64,000 bases of DNA from Staphylotrichum longicolle (lineage: Eukaryota > Ascomycota > Sordariomycetes > Sordariales > Chaetomiaceae), in NCBI GenBank assembly GCA_019096155.1, contig JAHCVI010000003.1, positions 1,426,001 through 1,490,000 of the forward strand, in the 5' to 3' direction. Shown here piece after piece: positions 46,042-57,336 of this stretch (position 1 is its first letter; each line of letters opens with the position of its first letter). A program made the position numbers and the translations under genes. The notes beneath the pieces are model-generated. The model was not told the origin of the DNA. It did not search any database and was given only the letters and a program-made list of their open reading frames with translations.

Positions 46042-47481
46042 GGATAGTCTGGATGGGTACTTTTTGCAGATTCCTTCCAAGTATTGTTTCGGGGTGACCA
46101 GATCGCACCGTGGATGGCAGTCACAGCACTGGCAGTTGCGATATGGGCCCAGGGGGAGGTGTGAGTCGCAAAAAATTTGTGAGCCTATCAATTTTGCTCG
46201 AGTCGCCGGCCGACGCACGGAGTGGGTTCCAGACTGATTTGTGACCTCATGCCTGAAATTCTAGGTTTGGGCCGACCCTCCCTCCTTCCCCAAGCCCCGC
46301 AAAAAGAACTCCGGTGGAAGGTTCCTCTCGTGTTCTATGACAAAGTGCAATGTAGGTTCTTGCCTGCTCGAGTTTACGACATGGCAATTGGAGATGGCCG
46401 TCACATCTTCCATACCTTACCGACACTGAACATGCCTTACTGTCCCTCCATTGCCCCGGACCCCGCTTCTTGTCTTAGGTTCGTCTGCCCATCACAGCCC
46501 CGGCAGAAGCAAGGCATTGCAAGTCCACCTCCACCTGCAGAGACTCGCGTGCCAGTGCCGAACCCCAGCGGCCGTGGACCATTGCCTTGGCACCGGGCCG
46601 ACCAACATGATCAAGGAGTCGCAAGGACTTCAAGGGGCCCACGGACTACAAGGGTCATCACCTGCAGACGCTGCAGTGGATCGTTGGAATTCGATGGTGG
46701 GATCTGACGGGAATGACCGGGCGACGAAAGCGGCCTAGTGCTGCCCATCATCGATCCAGCCGACCCAGCAGGCAGGGATGACGGTCGATCTTTGGCGGCT
46801 CCTCCACGGGAGCCATGTTGGCGGGACCTGTCAGAACCTCACAAGCTCGAAGCCATGCCGTCAGAGGGCAAGGGGCCTCAGCTTGTGCGGGTGTGGGCGC
46901 GCATGTGGGAGGAACCTGGAAGCAAGACACGGGGTGGCTGTGGGATACGAAGGGCCCAAATCTCCAGCCCGCCAACCAGAACACCCACGGAGCAGTGGCC
47001 GAAATTTCTGACCGGTTTAGCGGACAGGCTGCTGTCTCTCGGTGTCAGTCGCAGCGAGTGGCGTTTGATTTCCAGCGCCTTCGGTTGGTCATGAGCCCTG
47101 CTGGTGGGCCGCTCCCCTGCCCCGCCAGGCAGGCCACTTCGGGCTTTTGACAGGCCTCTAATGATTTCCCGGGATCTGCCTCGATTGGTTGCCGCACCAA
47201 AGCTTAACGGTATCGGTCAAGCGGGTCAAACGTGGGTGCAGGGGGGCTCGTAGCTCGGAAGCCTGGGGAGCTGGGCGTTCACGCCGGGGGTGCCGCCCCG
47301 GTTGGGGTTGGAGCGCGTGCCTCTCGCTGTCGTGGTGTGGCTTGGGTGACGACGGCCACGAGTCGAACTGCGCCAACGCCTGTCCTCTTGCGATATTTCT
47401 CCCCCGGACTCCCCACCTCGAAATCGAACCATCTTGTCACTTGGCAGCGGGACAGGCCCAGTGGATGATGAAGCAGCCAAG
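46042..47481. promoter_or_regulatory. Divergent region upstream of GUA1 and the Zn2Cys6 gene
   Basis: About 1.4 kb. It must contain the first exon and promoter of GUA1 (minus strand) and the promoter of the regulator (plus strand). One ATG on the minus strand at 46250 could start GUA1 with a two-codon exon and a weak GTCACA donor; I cannot decide. No other gene seen. Confidence 0.35.
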
Positions 47482-49569
47482 ATGAAGAACAAGCAGAAGT
47501 CGAGAAGTGGGTGCCGTACCTGCAAACTCAGGCGGGTGAGTGCTGCCCCTTTCCCAGTCCAACCCAACCAAGCCCCGACGCGCACACACGTGGCATGGAG
47601 CCTGTCTGTCAGCATGGAGCCAGGTCAGTCTCAAAAGGAGGAGACCAAGGTCCACTGACCAGTTCTACAGCTGAGATGCGACGAGACCAAACCTGGGTGC
47701 CGAAACTGTTCCCAGAAGGGATACGACTGCCCTGGCTATCAGCAGCGTCTCCAGTGGTCCACCAAGCACGAAAAGCCCACAGCCACCAGGGCGAGCGGTC
47801 CTGCCAACTTCACCCAGCTCGTCACTGCCGCTTCCGAATCCATCGTCACGAAGTCCACGAAGGCTGCCGAGGAGCCCGGCCGTGGTGGGACCACCGGACC
47901 GACTGCCGTCCCAACCTTCACTGACAGGCTCACGGTCCCATCATTCGCGGACAGGCTCGTCGTCCCATCGGTCGCCCTGTCAGCGTCGGCATCTCCATCG
48001 TCATCGCGATCTCTGTCCCCGTCGCCGTCGTCATCTTCGTCAACATCCACGCCGTCTCCGCCATCGCAGCACGAGATCCCTGCCGCGAGCGTCAGCACCC
48101 ATGTCGCCCTCGTCTCCGTGGCGCCCAAATCGGAGCCAGGATGGCCCAACGAGGATGGTCAAGCGCCCGAGTTGACCATGGTCCAGCCAATGGTCGATAT
48201 CCCGACATTCTTGATCGAGCATTGGTTCAAGTCCGTCTGCTCTTCGTGGTCGGCCCTCGACTCTCCATCCAATCCTTACAGGCGACTGACGGCAAACCTC
48301 TGGCAAACATCAACACCGGTCTTCTACGCCCTCCAATCCATCTCGGCCGCCTCTCTTGTCGAGCGGCTCCCTCATGTCATGTGGGACACGGCACGCGCCG
48401 CACCGCGACACGCTGTGGACGCCATAAACAAAGAACTGATGGCATTCTTTACGGGGTCTCGCCCCAAGTTCCCCACCGAGCTGCTCCTGTCGCTGTTCTG
48501 CATGAGCTCGTCCATGTGTTGGATGGAAGCTCGGCAGCTCGGCCAACACTTCGTGAGGCAGGCGCGGACTGTCCTGAGGAAACTGGAGGGATGGAATCTC
48601 GATAGCGAGACACGGGAGCTTCTTGACTTCTTCAACGGATGTCTCGTCTACGAGGAGATGCTTCGCAGTGTTGTGAGCGAGGAAGAGATCGACTTTAAGC
48701 ACATGCTCAGCTGGTCCGAGCCAGCAGTACAGCGGCCCCTCATTCCGGCTGTCTCACACCCCTGGACCGGCGTCTCGTCCGATGTCCTCAGATTGTTTGG
48801 CAAGGCCATGGCTTTGTGTCGAAGGTCACGCACTCGGTGGAGGCACAATAACGGAACCAGCTACCAAATCCTACAGGACGCCATGAAGGACATTGAGGAC
48901 GCCACCAAGGTGGAGGAAGCCTTGCTGTCGGTTGTCGTCCCACAGCTTCGAGAATGCACACAACCTCAACAAACCTCGGACCGCGCTCAAGATCTGAACC
49001 ATCTCACCGAAGCATACCGTCTGTGCGCCCTGCTGCAGCTTTACGAGACCTTCCCAGACTTGAGCAGCAAACGGATCCCAAACCTGAAAGATGCTGAAGG
49101 GCCCGCGGTGTGGCGCTCCTGGGTCTCCCCACTGGCCCTGCACGTCACTGATGTGCTCAGCAAAGTGCCCCCCGGAAGTTTGAGCTGCATCCAGCCTCTT
49201 CTGTGTCTCTGCGCCGGAAGCGGGCTCAGGTATGAAAGCAAGGTCCCGCTAGGAACCGGACACCGCAACTATCTCCTGAGCACGGATCCAGGCACACCAA
49301 CCACGCCGACTTTTGGGACTCCCGACCCCGACTTCACCCTCCACAACCGCGGCCTTTCCGAAGAGGCCGTCAAAGTGTCGCAGGCACGGCTTGTCATCAT
49401 GGAGCGGCTTGATCAACTCGAGCTCAGTCTGCCCCCTAAGCCGATCGAGGTGGCCAAGAAGCTGCAGCGTGCCGTCTGGAGTGCCTACGACGAGGAGATT
49501 GAACTCACACGCCGGACTCACTGGCTCGATGTGATGAGCATCACAGGACTTCACAGTCTCTTCGGTTGA
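47482..49569 (+). CDS. Zn2Cys6 transcription factor
   Basis: Exon 1 (47482-47535) and exon 2 (47671-49569), separated by a 135-bp intron, give 650 aa. The intron interrupts the binuclear zinc cluster after CKLRR. When joined, the cysteines are spaced C-X2-C-X6-C-X6-C-X2-C-X6-C (from GCRTC to YDCPG), beginning about residue 11. The residues before the cluster are basic (KNKQKSRSG). A Ser/Thr/Pro-rich linker with many SPS repeats follows to about residue 200, then the helical fungal-TF middle region (Fungal_trans_2-like, WFKSVCSSWSALD...LWQTSTPVFYALQSISA). It probably acts as a nuclear activator or repressor. Neighbours are housekeeping genes, so no target pathway can be named. Confidence 0.92.
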
Positions 49570-50616
49570 AAGGGTGGCTGGCGAGCTCGGGGTTCTGGCC
49601 CTTGAGACCAGTTTAGAGGTCATAGCCAGGAGATGCGCGGACATGCTCCGGTTGTGCCGTGGGGCAACATGTCACGTATGTACAGTCGTCATCAGTGCAG
49701 CGATTTCCTCACTGGGCGTCGCTCTCTTGGCTTTGCGTTGGGGCGACCACGCTTCCAACTCCTGGGCGAAGAATCATCCGCTGCTGACGTACGCGAGACA
49801 CCTTCAGCGGTATTCTTTGCCCCACAACGGAGACCTCATGTTGCATGCTTCTCGAGCTGCTTTGATGTGTGTACTCATCGACCATCCCCAGCTACTTTTT
49901 GATAAGAGACTAACTCCTCATCAGCCATACAGGAGAGGCCAGACGCGCAATCTACTCAAGGAACGCGTGATGGCGGCAGAAAGCGCCGTCAGAAGGACAC
50001 TCAAGATGGCCTAGATCTCAAGTTGTTGATATCGCCACCAAAGTCGCCGTCAAAATGAACGGCATTCACTATCCCATCGGGGTGAAGGGGGAACGTTGTT
50101 GCCATGTACCTGCCGAGGTCTTCCTCAAGCAAGGGAGCGGTTGCACTTGGCGGGCTGCACAACGAGTGGCAGCGGTAATTTGCTGTCCAAGTGATTGAGC
50201 GGATTGGGAAAAAAAATCACGAAGAAAGGCTTTTGGAAGGGACAACGGCGAACGCAGATGTTTGGTAGGAGATGGATGTCTTTTACGCAGCCACACAATT
50301 CTCCTCATCACGGTACCTAAAAGCATGTTTGGCAGCCACTTGTGAATAGCTGAAATCCAAATCGCAACTCAAACTGTGAATTAGTCTTGGGACAGTACTG
50401 CAGTAATGCGAAGAGATAGTGGGCCGCACCTTCCCATACTTAAGGGAAGCGGCTCACTGCCCAGGTGGTCTTGGGAACACTGTTAAAGCAGAAAAATGCA
50501 TTGCTGCCTGGTTCAAAATCGTCTAGCCTCAGACGAGTAACGGTGAACCCCGGTGTGCGGTATTCCAAATTGAACCGCTGAACTGGGGTCGTGGTCAAAG
50601 AGAGGTCAGAGCCAAG
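49570..50616. other. Intergenic between regulator and ZIP2-like gene
   Basis: About 1 kb. An open frame at 49574-50014 directly follows the regulator's stop codon but has no family resemblance and probably is 3' UTR. No gene called. Confidence 0.4.
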
Positions 50617-53600
50617 ATGGATTTGAACTCTGGAGAAGACCTCATCACGCTGAAGGAATCGATCGAAGGCCATAGCTCTTCATCCCCAGAAAATCCGCCT
50701 TCGATCGTCGACGCAGACCACTACGCAAGATGCAACGGGCTGACGATTGACAGCCTCCTGCTTCAATGGCCACAGCTCGTCCACCGTGATCAAGTGATCG
50801 CCTCTACCCTTATTGATATCGGCCCCAGCCAACTCATCGAGACAGCCCAGCTCCCAGAATGCCACTTCCGCGTCATCATCCCCACTAGCGAGCAATGGCA
50901 AATGCCCGCCTCGTCGCTGCAGATTCTCCAGCAAGTTTGCGGCAGGTCCAGGGAGGACGAGGTTATGGACTTGGTCTCACAGCAATGCTTCACCGAGACA
51001 TCGAGACGGAAACACCTGAAGCTGGACACCCCCGCGCTGCGCAGTGATCATGGCACCGACTGCCGCCGGCTTGCACGTCGCGTCAGGGCATTTCGGACGG
51101 AACCGTTGCCGGATCATCGTCTGCCGCTTCATCCGGTTGACATTGAAAAAGGAGAAGGGCTCGAGTTTCCTCGGAGCTTGGTCCAAATGGACAGGGAGCA
51201 GATGAAGGCTATTGGGGAAGAGAGTCCGGAGATCACGAGAGACACACTTGTGTACTTGATGCAGAGCTTGAAGGCAGAGGTGGCAGACAACGACCGGTGG
51301 GATTTCATTGACAGCGTTTCAGCTTATCAAGGGGTAAGTTAAGACTCCCAACCAAAACACCCCATGCTGACTTGACTCAAGGTGAAGATAACAGACCACT
51401 TGACGCCCCCGCTGAGTCCCATGGCCGTGGCATCGCCTGAATACTTTGTCCCTGCAGCCGACCTTTGCGAGTTGCCAGAGCCTTCCGACCTCAGCTCAAG
51501 GCTTAGCGACGACATCGAGGCAGCCGAAAGCAGGATATTCGACGCGGAGTACAGTTTCTGGGCAGACACCCTGGAGCAGAATGTCTCGCCGGGGAGGTAC
51601 GACGATGTTGATGTCCCCGAGATGATCAGGTCGGGAGAGTTCCGGCTACCGATTCCGCCCTCATACCCGCAGCCGCTCCCTCGAGGTTTAAAAGTCGACG
51701 TCCCCCTGCTTCCCTGCAGTGATGACAACGTCGATGCCACGGAGACGACAAGAGTGCTCGCCCCAGACGACTTGGCTGAGGCAAAAGAGCTGGTGGTGAG
51801 CAGTGATACAATGTCTGGGTCCGACGGGCCGACAGGACAACTCGTCAGCTTCTTTGTCGAACGCGCCGCCACCGTGATGAGATGCGCCGAGCAGGAGAAG
51901 CTTCAACCTCTTGATGCCACAGCAAGAATCGCCGTTCCAGTCCTTGACTTCTCCATCCACGTCCCTGAGTGGGAGCAGCGGCTCTGGGAGGCGAAGGCAA
52001 TGTTTCGCTGGATACAGAAGGATGTTGACGTTGACTGGCATGGGCCTAAATGGACGCACAACAGGGCCGCCGAGCAGAGGATGGTGTGGACACCGCTGGC
52101 TCATATGAGAGAAAGGGAATTAGTCTCAGAGCATATACATGTCGACAGCGAACTCGTCAATTCGTTTCTGACTATATGCCATGCTGGCGAGGTTCTTACC
52201 AGTGCGGATTATGTCTACAAGCCGCCAAGGCCGGCAATCTTTCGCCCGGAAGATGACGAGGACGATGAGGAGGACATTCTGGAGCCCCTCGACTCTTTGA
52301 AGCAAGCACCTCCTAACCGATGCCGAGATGTTAGCTGGGGCAAAATGTCTCCTTGGACCGAGGGGCTCTTACAGTGCAGTTCTTCTTCGACGAATTGGGT
52401 CACAACACCTCCCCCCGACTTAACGACGCTCTTGAAGAGAAAGAAACGCCCCATCGACGAGACGTTGCAAAGAGAAGAAACCGGTGGAAAGCGGGACCGG
52501 ACGAGCTCCTCCCCAGACATCATCAACTCAGCCCTGATCCCTTCGACCAACGTTTTGCGGGGTTTCATGAGCGAGTACACCGATTTCGCGCCCCTCGTCG
52601 ATAACTTTGTCGACATTAACTTCCCCAAGAAACCCAAGCTCACACACAGCTCCTTCTTCGCCCCACCCAGTCCATCCCCATCATCTTCTCAGACCACCAA
52701 AGCCGAAGAGGCAGCAAAGCTGATGCCCCCTCCCCCGAAACCGGTCCCAGCCCTCGCGCCGACCATCAACCCTCCAGCTGTTCCTCCCCGTATCATCGTC
52801 TCCTCCACCACCTCCACACCCATCACGCAGCACCTCCAGACCCTCCTGCCAAACATCGAACTCATCCACCGCGATCCCTCCAAACACCAACCCCCAACCT
52901 GGTCCCCAGGCCAGCCCTCCCCCAACCTCGACGAAGCCGACATCGTCGTCTCCCCCGTCACGGGCATTCTACTCACCACCATGATCAAGCTTCGCCAGAA
53001 GGCCCTGCCGCCCCGCGCCCCGCAGCCAGCCACAGCCACACCGACGACAGGACCTTCTAGTAACAAGAACAGCAACAACAACGCAACAACAACAAGAACA
53101 ACCTTCAGCCACATCGTCGCCAACGTCTCAGCCCGGCACGAGCGCCTCGTCGTGCTCGTCTCCGAAGGCAACCGGCACAGCGAGACCGCCACCCCCTTGT
53201 CGCGGTCCGACGCCCGCGCGCTGGCCGAGTTCCAGGGTTTCGCCGTGGGGCTGTCTGCAACAACAACGACAACAACAACCGCAACGACAACGAGGGCCGG
53301 GGGCGAGGTGCGCGTCGTATACGTCGGTGGCGGGACCGAGACGCTGGCCAAGTGGGTGGCCGCCGTGGTCTGCGCCTACGCCGCGGAAGCGGAGGCCGTG
53401 AGGGGCCTGGTGCTGCCGGTCGAGACGCTCTGGGAGGTGTTTTTGCGGAGGGCGGGGATGAATGCGTTCGCGGCGCAGGTGGTGTTGGGCAGGCTGAGGG
53501 TGCCGGACGGGGTGCCGGCTGTCGGGGGAGGGGATGGGAGCGTGTTTGGGCTGCCGTTGTTTGTGGTGATGGGGAGGGAGAGGAGGGCGGAGTTGTTTGG

Positions 53601-53763
53601 GGAGGTGTTTGGGGGGAGGAGGGTGCTGGATCGGGTGGGTGAGGTTCTTGACGAGCCGTGGGCGCCGCAGGATGTTAGTGATGAGACGGGTTTGGGGTAT
53701 GAGATCGGACCCGGCTGGGGAAGGTTTCAAGGTGAGAATGCTCAATTGCTGGAGCGGTGGTAG
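50617..53763 (+). CDS. XPF-like protein, candidate meiotic ZIP2/SHOC1 homologue
   Basis: Exons 50617-51333 and 51382-53763 (48-bp intron, GTAAGT...CTCAAG) give 1032 aa. The N-terminal two thirds are poorly conserved, with acidic patches. The C-terminal part has the pattern of an inactive XPF/ERCC4 nuclease fold: ELIHRDPS, EADIVVSPVTGILLTTMIKL, FSHIVANVSARHERLVVLVSEG, then VRVVYVGGGTETLAKW. A final helical block, VETLWEVFLRRAGMNAFAAQVV, looks like the helix-hairpin-helix partner region. Fungal ZIP2 and animal SHOC1 share this arrangement and act in meiotic crossover formation with ZIP4. The catalytic ERKxxxD signature of true XPF is absent, as in ZIP2. The N-terminus alone could not be assigned. 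Fold assignment moderate, meiotic role inferred. Confidence 0.75.
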
Positions 53764-53965
53764 GATGCTTGCAGGTGGCATTTGCATCTCGGAAACGATT
53801 GCTTCCTCTGGGATAGTTGTTGCTCTGGAAATCCTTGGCTGTTAATAACAGGGCAAGCAAATGGGTTGGAATTCTTGGTTGCTGGCTTGTGATAACACGC
53901 CGAGCGTGATGGACACTGCAGGGCAACGACAACGGTTTTAGTACATGGTGCGCGGATACTTGTGG
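53764..53965. other. Short convergent spacer
   Basis: 202 bases between the ZIP2-like and WD-protein 3' ends; no features. Confidence 0.4.
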
Positions 53966-55477
53966 TCATGTTTCAGTATTCTCTGGATCTGGGCTTCGTT
54001 TTCCAGCTTTACCTGGGTTACTGGGCCCAAGACTCCAAACCTTGAGGCTCGTCTCCTGAACCACAACCCTGGGCTTCGGGATGCTGCGTGACGGCGTACT
54101 TCCCTCGGACCCAGACTCATCTGAGCTGTCGGAACTGTCCTCCTCGTCCTCCACAATCTTCCACGCCCCAGAACAGGTCGCCACAACCGAGCCGCTCATA
54201 TGCATCGCGGTTGCCCCCACCGCGGAGCCATGCGCCTCCCAATCCCAAGATGGCGCAACACCTCCCTCCTGATTCCCAACCCCCTCCCAAACCACCACGC
54301 CCCCATCCCTCGTCCCAGCCCACACCTCAAACCCGCCGGTCCCGTCACTCCCGGGGAACACATCACAGCTCAGCCTTTGGTTCGTCCTCCCATCCCTCCC
54401 CTCCAGCGTCCCCAGCAACCGATGCGTGCCCCTCAGGTCATACACCAGCAACCCCGTAGCGCCCCGTTCATTGACCACTAGATACCGCCCGCACGGCGAC
54501 CACAGCGTCTGCACCACCCCCTTCCCACCCACCCCGCTCTCCCGCGCCGCGCCCGCAACGCTCCACGTCGCAACGCACTCCCCGCTGCGCACCAGATCGT
54601 ACAGCCCCAGATTTCGCGTCCACGTCCCCGCCGCGAGAAGACCCCACCCTCCTCCTCCTCCTCCTCCTCCTCCCTCGCCTGCTTCACCACCACCACCACC
54701 ACTCGAGGCGGGCTGGGCGGCCAGCGCGGAGACGGTGCCGCGCATGCCGACGCCGCCGCCCTTGGCGAGGTGGCGCGTGGACGGGATGGTCGGGATGGAG
54801 AGCAAGGGCTCCGGGCTCAGGGCGGCGTCCGGGCGGGAGACGTCGAAGAGGGCGATGCGGTTGGCGGTGCCCGCGACGAAGTGGGTGCCCGGCGCCGGCC
54901 AGAGGAGGGAGGCAACGGGGAGGTAGGCTTCGGTTTCGTGTTTGATGAGGCGGAAGGAGGCGAGGGGTGGTGGTGGGGAGTGGCAGATTGGGGTTGTTGA
55001 AATGGAGGAGTGGGGAGAGGAGGAGGACGGGGAGGGAGGAGGTGGTGGTGATGGGGGGAAGGCGTGGTGGAGCTGGATGGGGTGGTCGGTGCTGGCCGTG
55101 AGGAGCACTTGGGTCGAGGGGTGCTCGAGGGCAAAATAGGGACAGGGCGCGATGGCGCTGGTTGGTTCGGGGAGGGCGAGGGTGCTGTGGGGGGTGAGTT
55201 CTACCGGAGACTGTCGTGGCTCGAGGAGGGACTCGGGCAGAACGAAGGTGCAGATGCGGTTGGAGTAGGATGATGTGAAGAGGGTTGTGCCATCAGCGGA
55301 CCTGAGGAAGTGTCAGTTCTTGCATGTTTGGAACAGTAGAGTGGGAATCTGGAGAATTGAGATGTACCATTGTACACTTTTGAAGAATGAGTCGCGCTTG
55401 TGAGCTTCATCCTTGGGCGGGAGACACCCATTGGGGTTGGTAGTTGAAGCCACAAGATTGATGGAGGGTGGGTCCAT
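53966..55477 (-). CDS. WD40-repeat protein of the WRAP53/SWT21 type
   Basis: Exons 55477-55368 and 55301-53966 (66-bp intron, GTACAT...CTCAG) give 481 aa. The opening FKSVQWSADGTTLFTSSYSN is a WD blade typical of the WRAP53 (TCAB1)/SWT21 family. The family hallmark LIKHETEAYLPVASLLWPA, then HFVAGTANRIALFDVSRP, follows. Relatives act in small nuclear or telomerase RNP handling; in yeast SWT21 assists splicing. A Gly-rich insert (about GGGGGEAGEGGGGGG, encoded by a CCT microsatellite on the plus strand) splits two blades. The C-terminus is acidic, with an EDEEDSSDSSDE run. The role in this fungus is inferred from family only. Confidence 0.85.
54649..54672. repeat. (CCT)8 microsatellite coding a poly-Gly insert
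   Basis: Eight CCT units on the plus strand, read as GGA/AGG-type glycine codons on the minus strand within the WD-protein gene. It is likely length-polymorphic. Confidence 0.75.
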
Positions 55478-55939
55478 GTTGTGTGACTGAGTTGGATTTG
55501 TTCATCCCAATTTCTCAGGTTTGACGTTTTGATAGTGAATGCGTGATGGTTTCGACGTTTGGTGTTGAGGGAAGCCATGTATTCTGGCATACAATCCAGT
55601 AGGGAGAAGTACTCGCTCGACAAGCCAAATCCACTGGCCCTGCTGGCCCTGCTGGCCCACCCAACGGCAGGTAACAGTGGGTCTGCCCCAATCTTGGCAG
55701 GCCTGCGGGCCCGCTGACCAGGAGCTCACCTGCAGGAGCTGGAGCTCCGCGTCCGTCATCTCCTTTGGCCTGACATCGCGACAGCAGACTGACCTCAGGA
55801 ATTGCGCGCGAGAAGACGAAGCCCGCGCGCGCACCACCCTTCGATCTCTGCTTCCAAGCAGAGGTCGCAATCTTGTTCTCTCGCATCGGTCTCTACCCAC
55901 CAACAGCGACACACTCCCAAACCCGCCCAGTTCGCCAAG
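55478..55939. promoter_or_regulatory. Divergent promoter WD protein / PQ-loop protein
   Basis: 462 bases between two start codons on opposite strands. It holds both promoters; nothing else seen. Confidence 0.4.
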
Positions 55940-57005
55940 ATGGATGCCTTAATCGCCGAAGACCGCTGCGAGGAGCTCCGCGATCTTAGCGTTGTCAACC
56001 TCATCGTCTCGATGTAAGGTGCGCATGAGCGATATCCTTCTTTTGCTTGCTGACAGTTTCGCAGCGTCATTGTCATTGGCATGCTCATCAGCTACCTTCC
56101 CCAGCACGCCCGCATCATCAAACGCCGCACCTCGGAGGGCATCTCGCCCTACTTTGTCCTTCTCGGCACAACCTCTGCCACCTCGGCGTTTGCGAATATC
56201 CTCCTTCTTCCTCAGTCTCGCCAGGACGTGGCCTGCTGCAAGGAACTTGAGACCTTCCACTGTGTCGCTGGCCTGCTCGGCATTGCCCAGCTTGGCGTCC
56301 AGTGGATCAGCTTCTCGTTCATGTGGGTACCTTGATGGCCAGCGTGTGAGGAACCACTCACTAACCGGCCAACCCCACAGTTTCGTCCTATTCCTCGTCT
56401 TCTTCCGATACAACTCCGTCGACGATCCCGAGACCGAAGAGGCGGACGAAGACCAACCGAGATGGCAGACCGCTCTGCTAGTGGCCTCGCTCACCCTGCT
56501 GCACGGCCTCGCCGTCATTGTTATCACGGGCGTCCTATCCACTGTGGCTAGGGACAGCCTCTCAACCTGGGCCAATGTCCTCGGCATCATGGCAGCGCTC
56601 CTCGCGGCCGTGCAGTACGTCCCGCAGATCTGGACTACATACCACCTCAAGCATGTGGGCAGCCTCAGCATCCCGATGATGTGCATCCAGACTCCTGGCG
56701 GTTTTGTCTTCGCCGCCAGCTTGTTTGCCCGACTTGGATTGGCGGGCTGGAGTTCATGGGGCATTTTTGTCTTGACGGCTACGATGCAAGGGATCCTCTT
56801 GTACCTCGCCATCTACTACGAGATCCAGGCTCACAAGAACGGCAGCGAGACCCCCAAATCACCGTCACCGATTTTGGGTCGCTCGCATCTTCATGCTAAT
56901 GGCTTCGAGGACACTTCGTCGGACCGACAGACGGACACTACCCCGCTGCTCCGCGCTGGTGGTACTGACGATTCAGAACGCAACTACGACACCAACCGGC
57001 GTTAA
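55940..57005 (+). CDS. PQ-loop repeat membrane protein
   Basis: PQ-loop proteins are seven-helix membrane proteins, several of which are lysosomal/vacuolar amino-acid exporters. Exons 55940-56013, 56065-56322 and 56381-57005 (introns 51 and 58 bp) give 318 aa. The two PQ motifs are SYLPQHARII near residue 35 and QYVPQIWTTY near residue 210, each in a hydrophobic helix. A hydrophilic acidic loop (DDPETEEADEDQ) separates the halves, and the C-terminal tail of about 60 residues is cytosolic and Ser/Thr-rich, with a DTTPLL di-leucine sorting motif. That motif favours a vacuolar or endosomal location. Substrate unknown. Confidence 0.92.
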
Positions 57006-57069
57006 ATGAATCCGAAGAATTCCACATTTAGAGGTAGACACAGAGACTTGTGAGCGCCCAGAAGGAAAC

Positions 57070-57336
57070 TCACTCGGCTTTCGGCAACATGGCGCCCAAC
57101 GGATTTTTGGCATCAGGAGGGTGCGGGGTGTCTGCATTCATACCCTGATGCTTGTGGATGCGGAAGTCTGGGAACCGGGCAATCAATGTGGGGAGGGGTG
57201 ATATAGTGATGGGTTCAGGGCATGTCTGCGGGACATTTATGGTATAGCCGTGGTCTGTTTGTACGATCCAAACAAGGAGTCCCGCTAAAGTCGTAAGTGC
57301 CGATATCCTCACGTAGAATGCTGTTTGCGCTGTCAT
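57070..57336 (-). CDS. Possible small single-pass membrane protein (88 aa)
   Basis: An intact ATG-to-stop frame with one hydrophobic helix near the N-terminus (ISALTTLAGLLVWIVQ) and a Pro-rich hydrophilic tail containing a histidine-rich patch (RIHKHQG). It is convergent with the PQ-loop gene, whose stop is 65 bases away. I recognise no family. Composition and a proper start codon support it, but at this length a chance frame is possible. Confidence 0.35.
   Translation of the reverse strand: MTAQTAFYVRISALTTLAGLLVWIVQTDHGYTINVPQTCPEPITISPLPTLIARFPDFRIHKHQGMNADTPHPPDAKNPLGAMLPKAE

Noticed and set aside
49574..50014. Open frame of 146 codons after the Zn2Cys6 gene
   Set aside because: Begins 5 bases after the regulator's stop, shows no family pattern, and probably lies in its 3' UTR.
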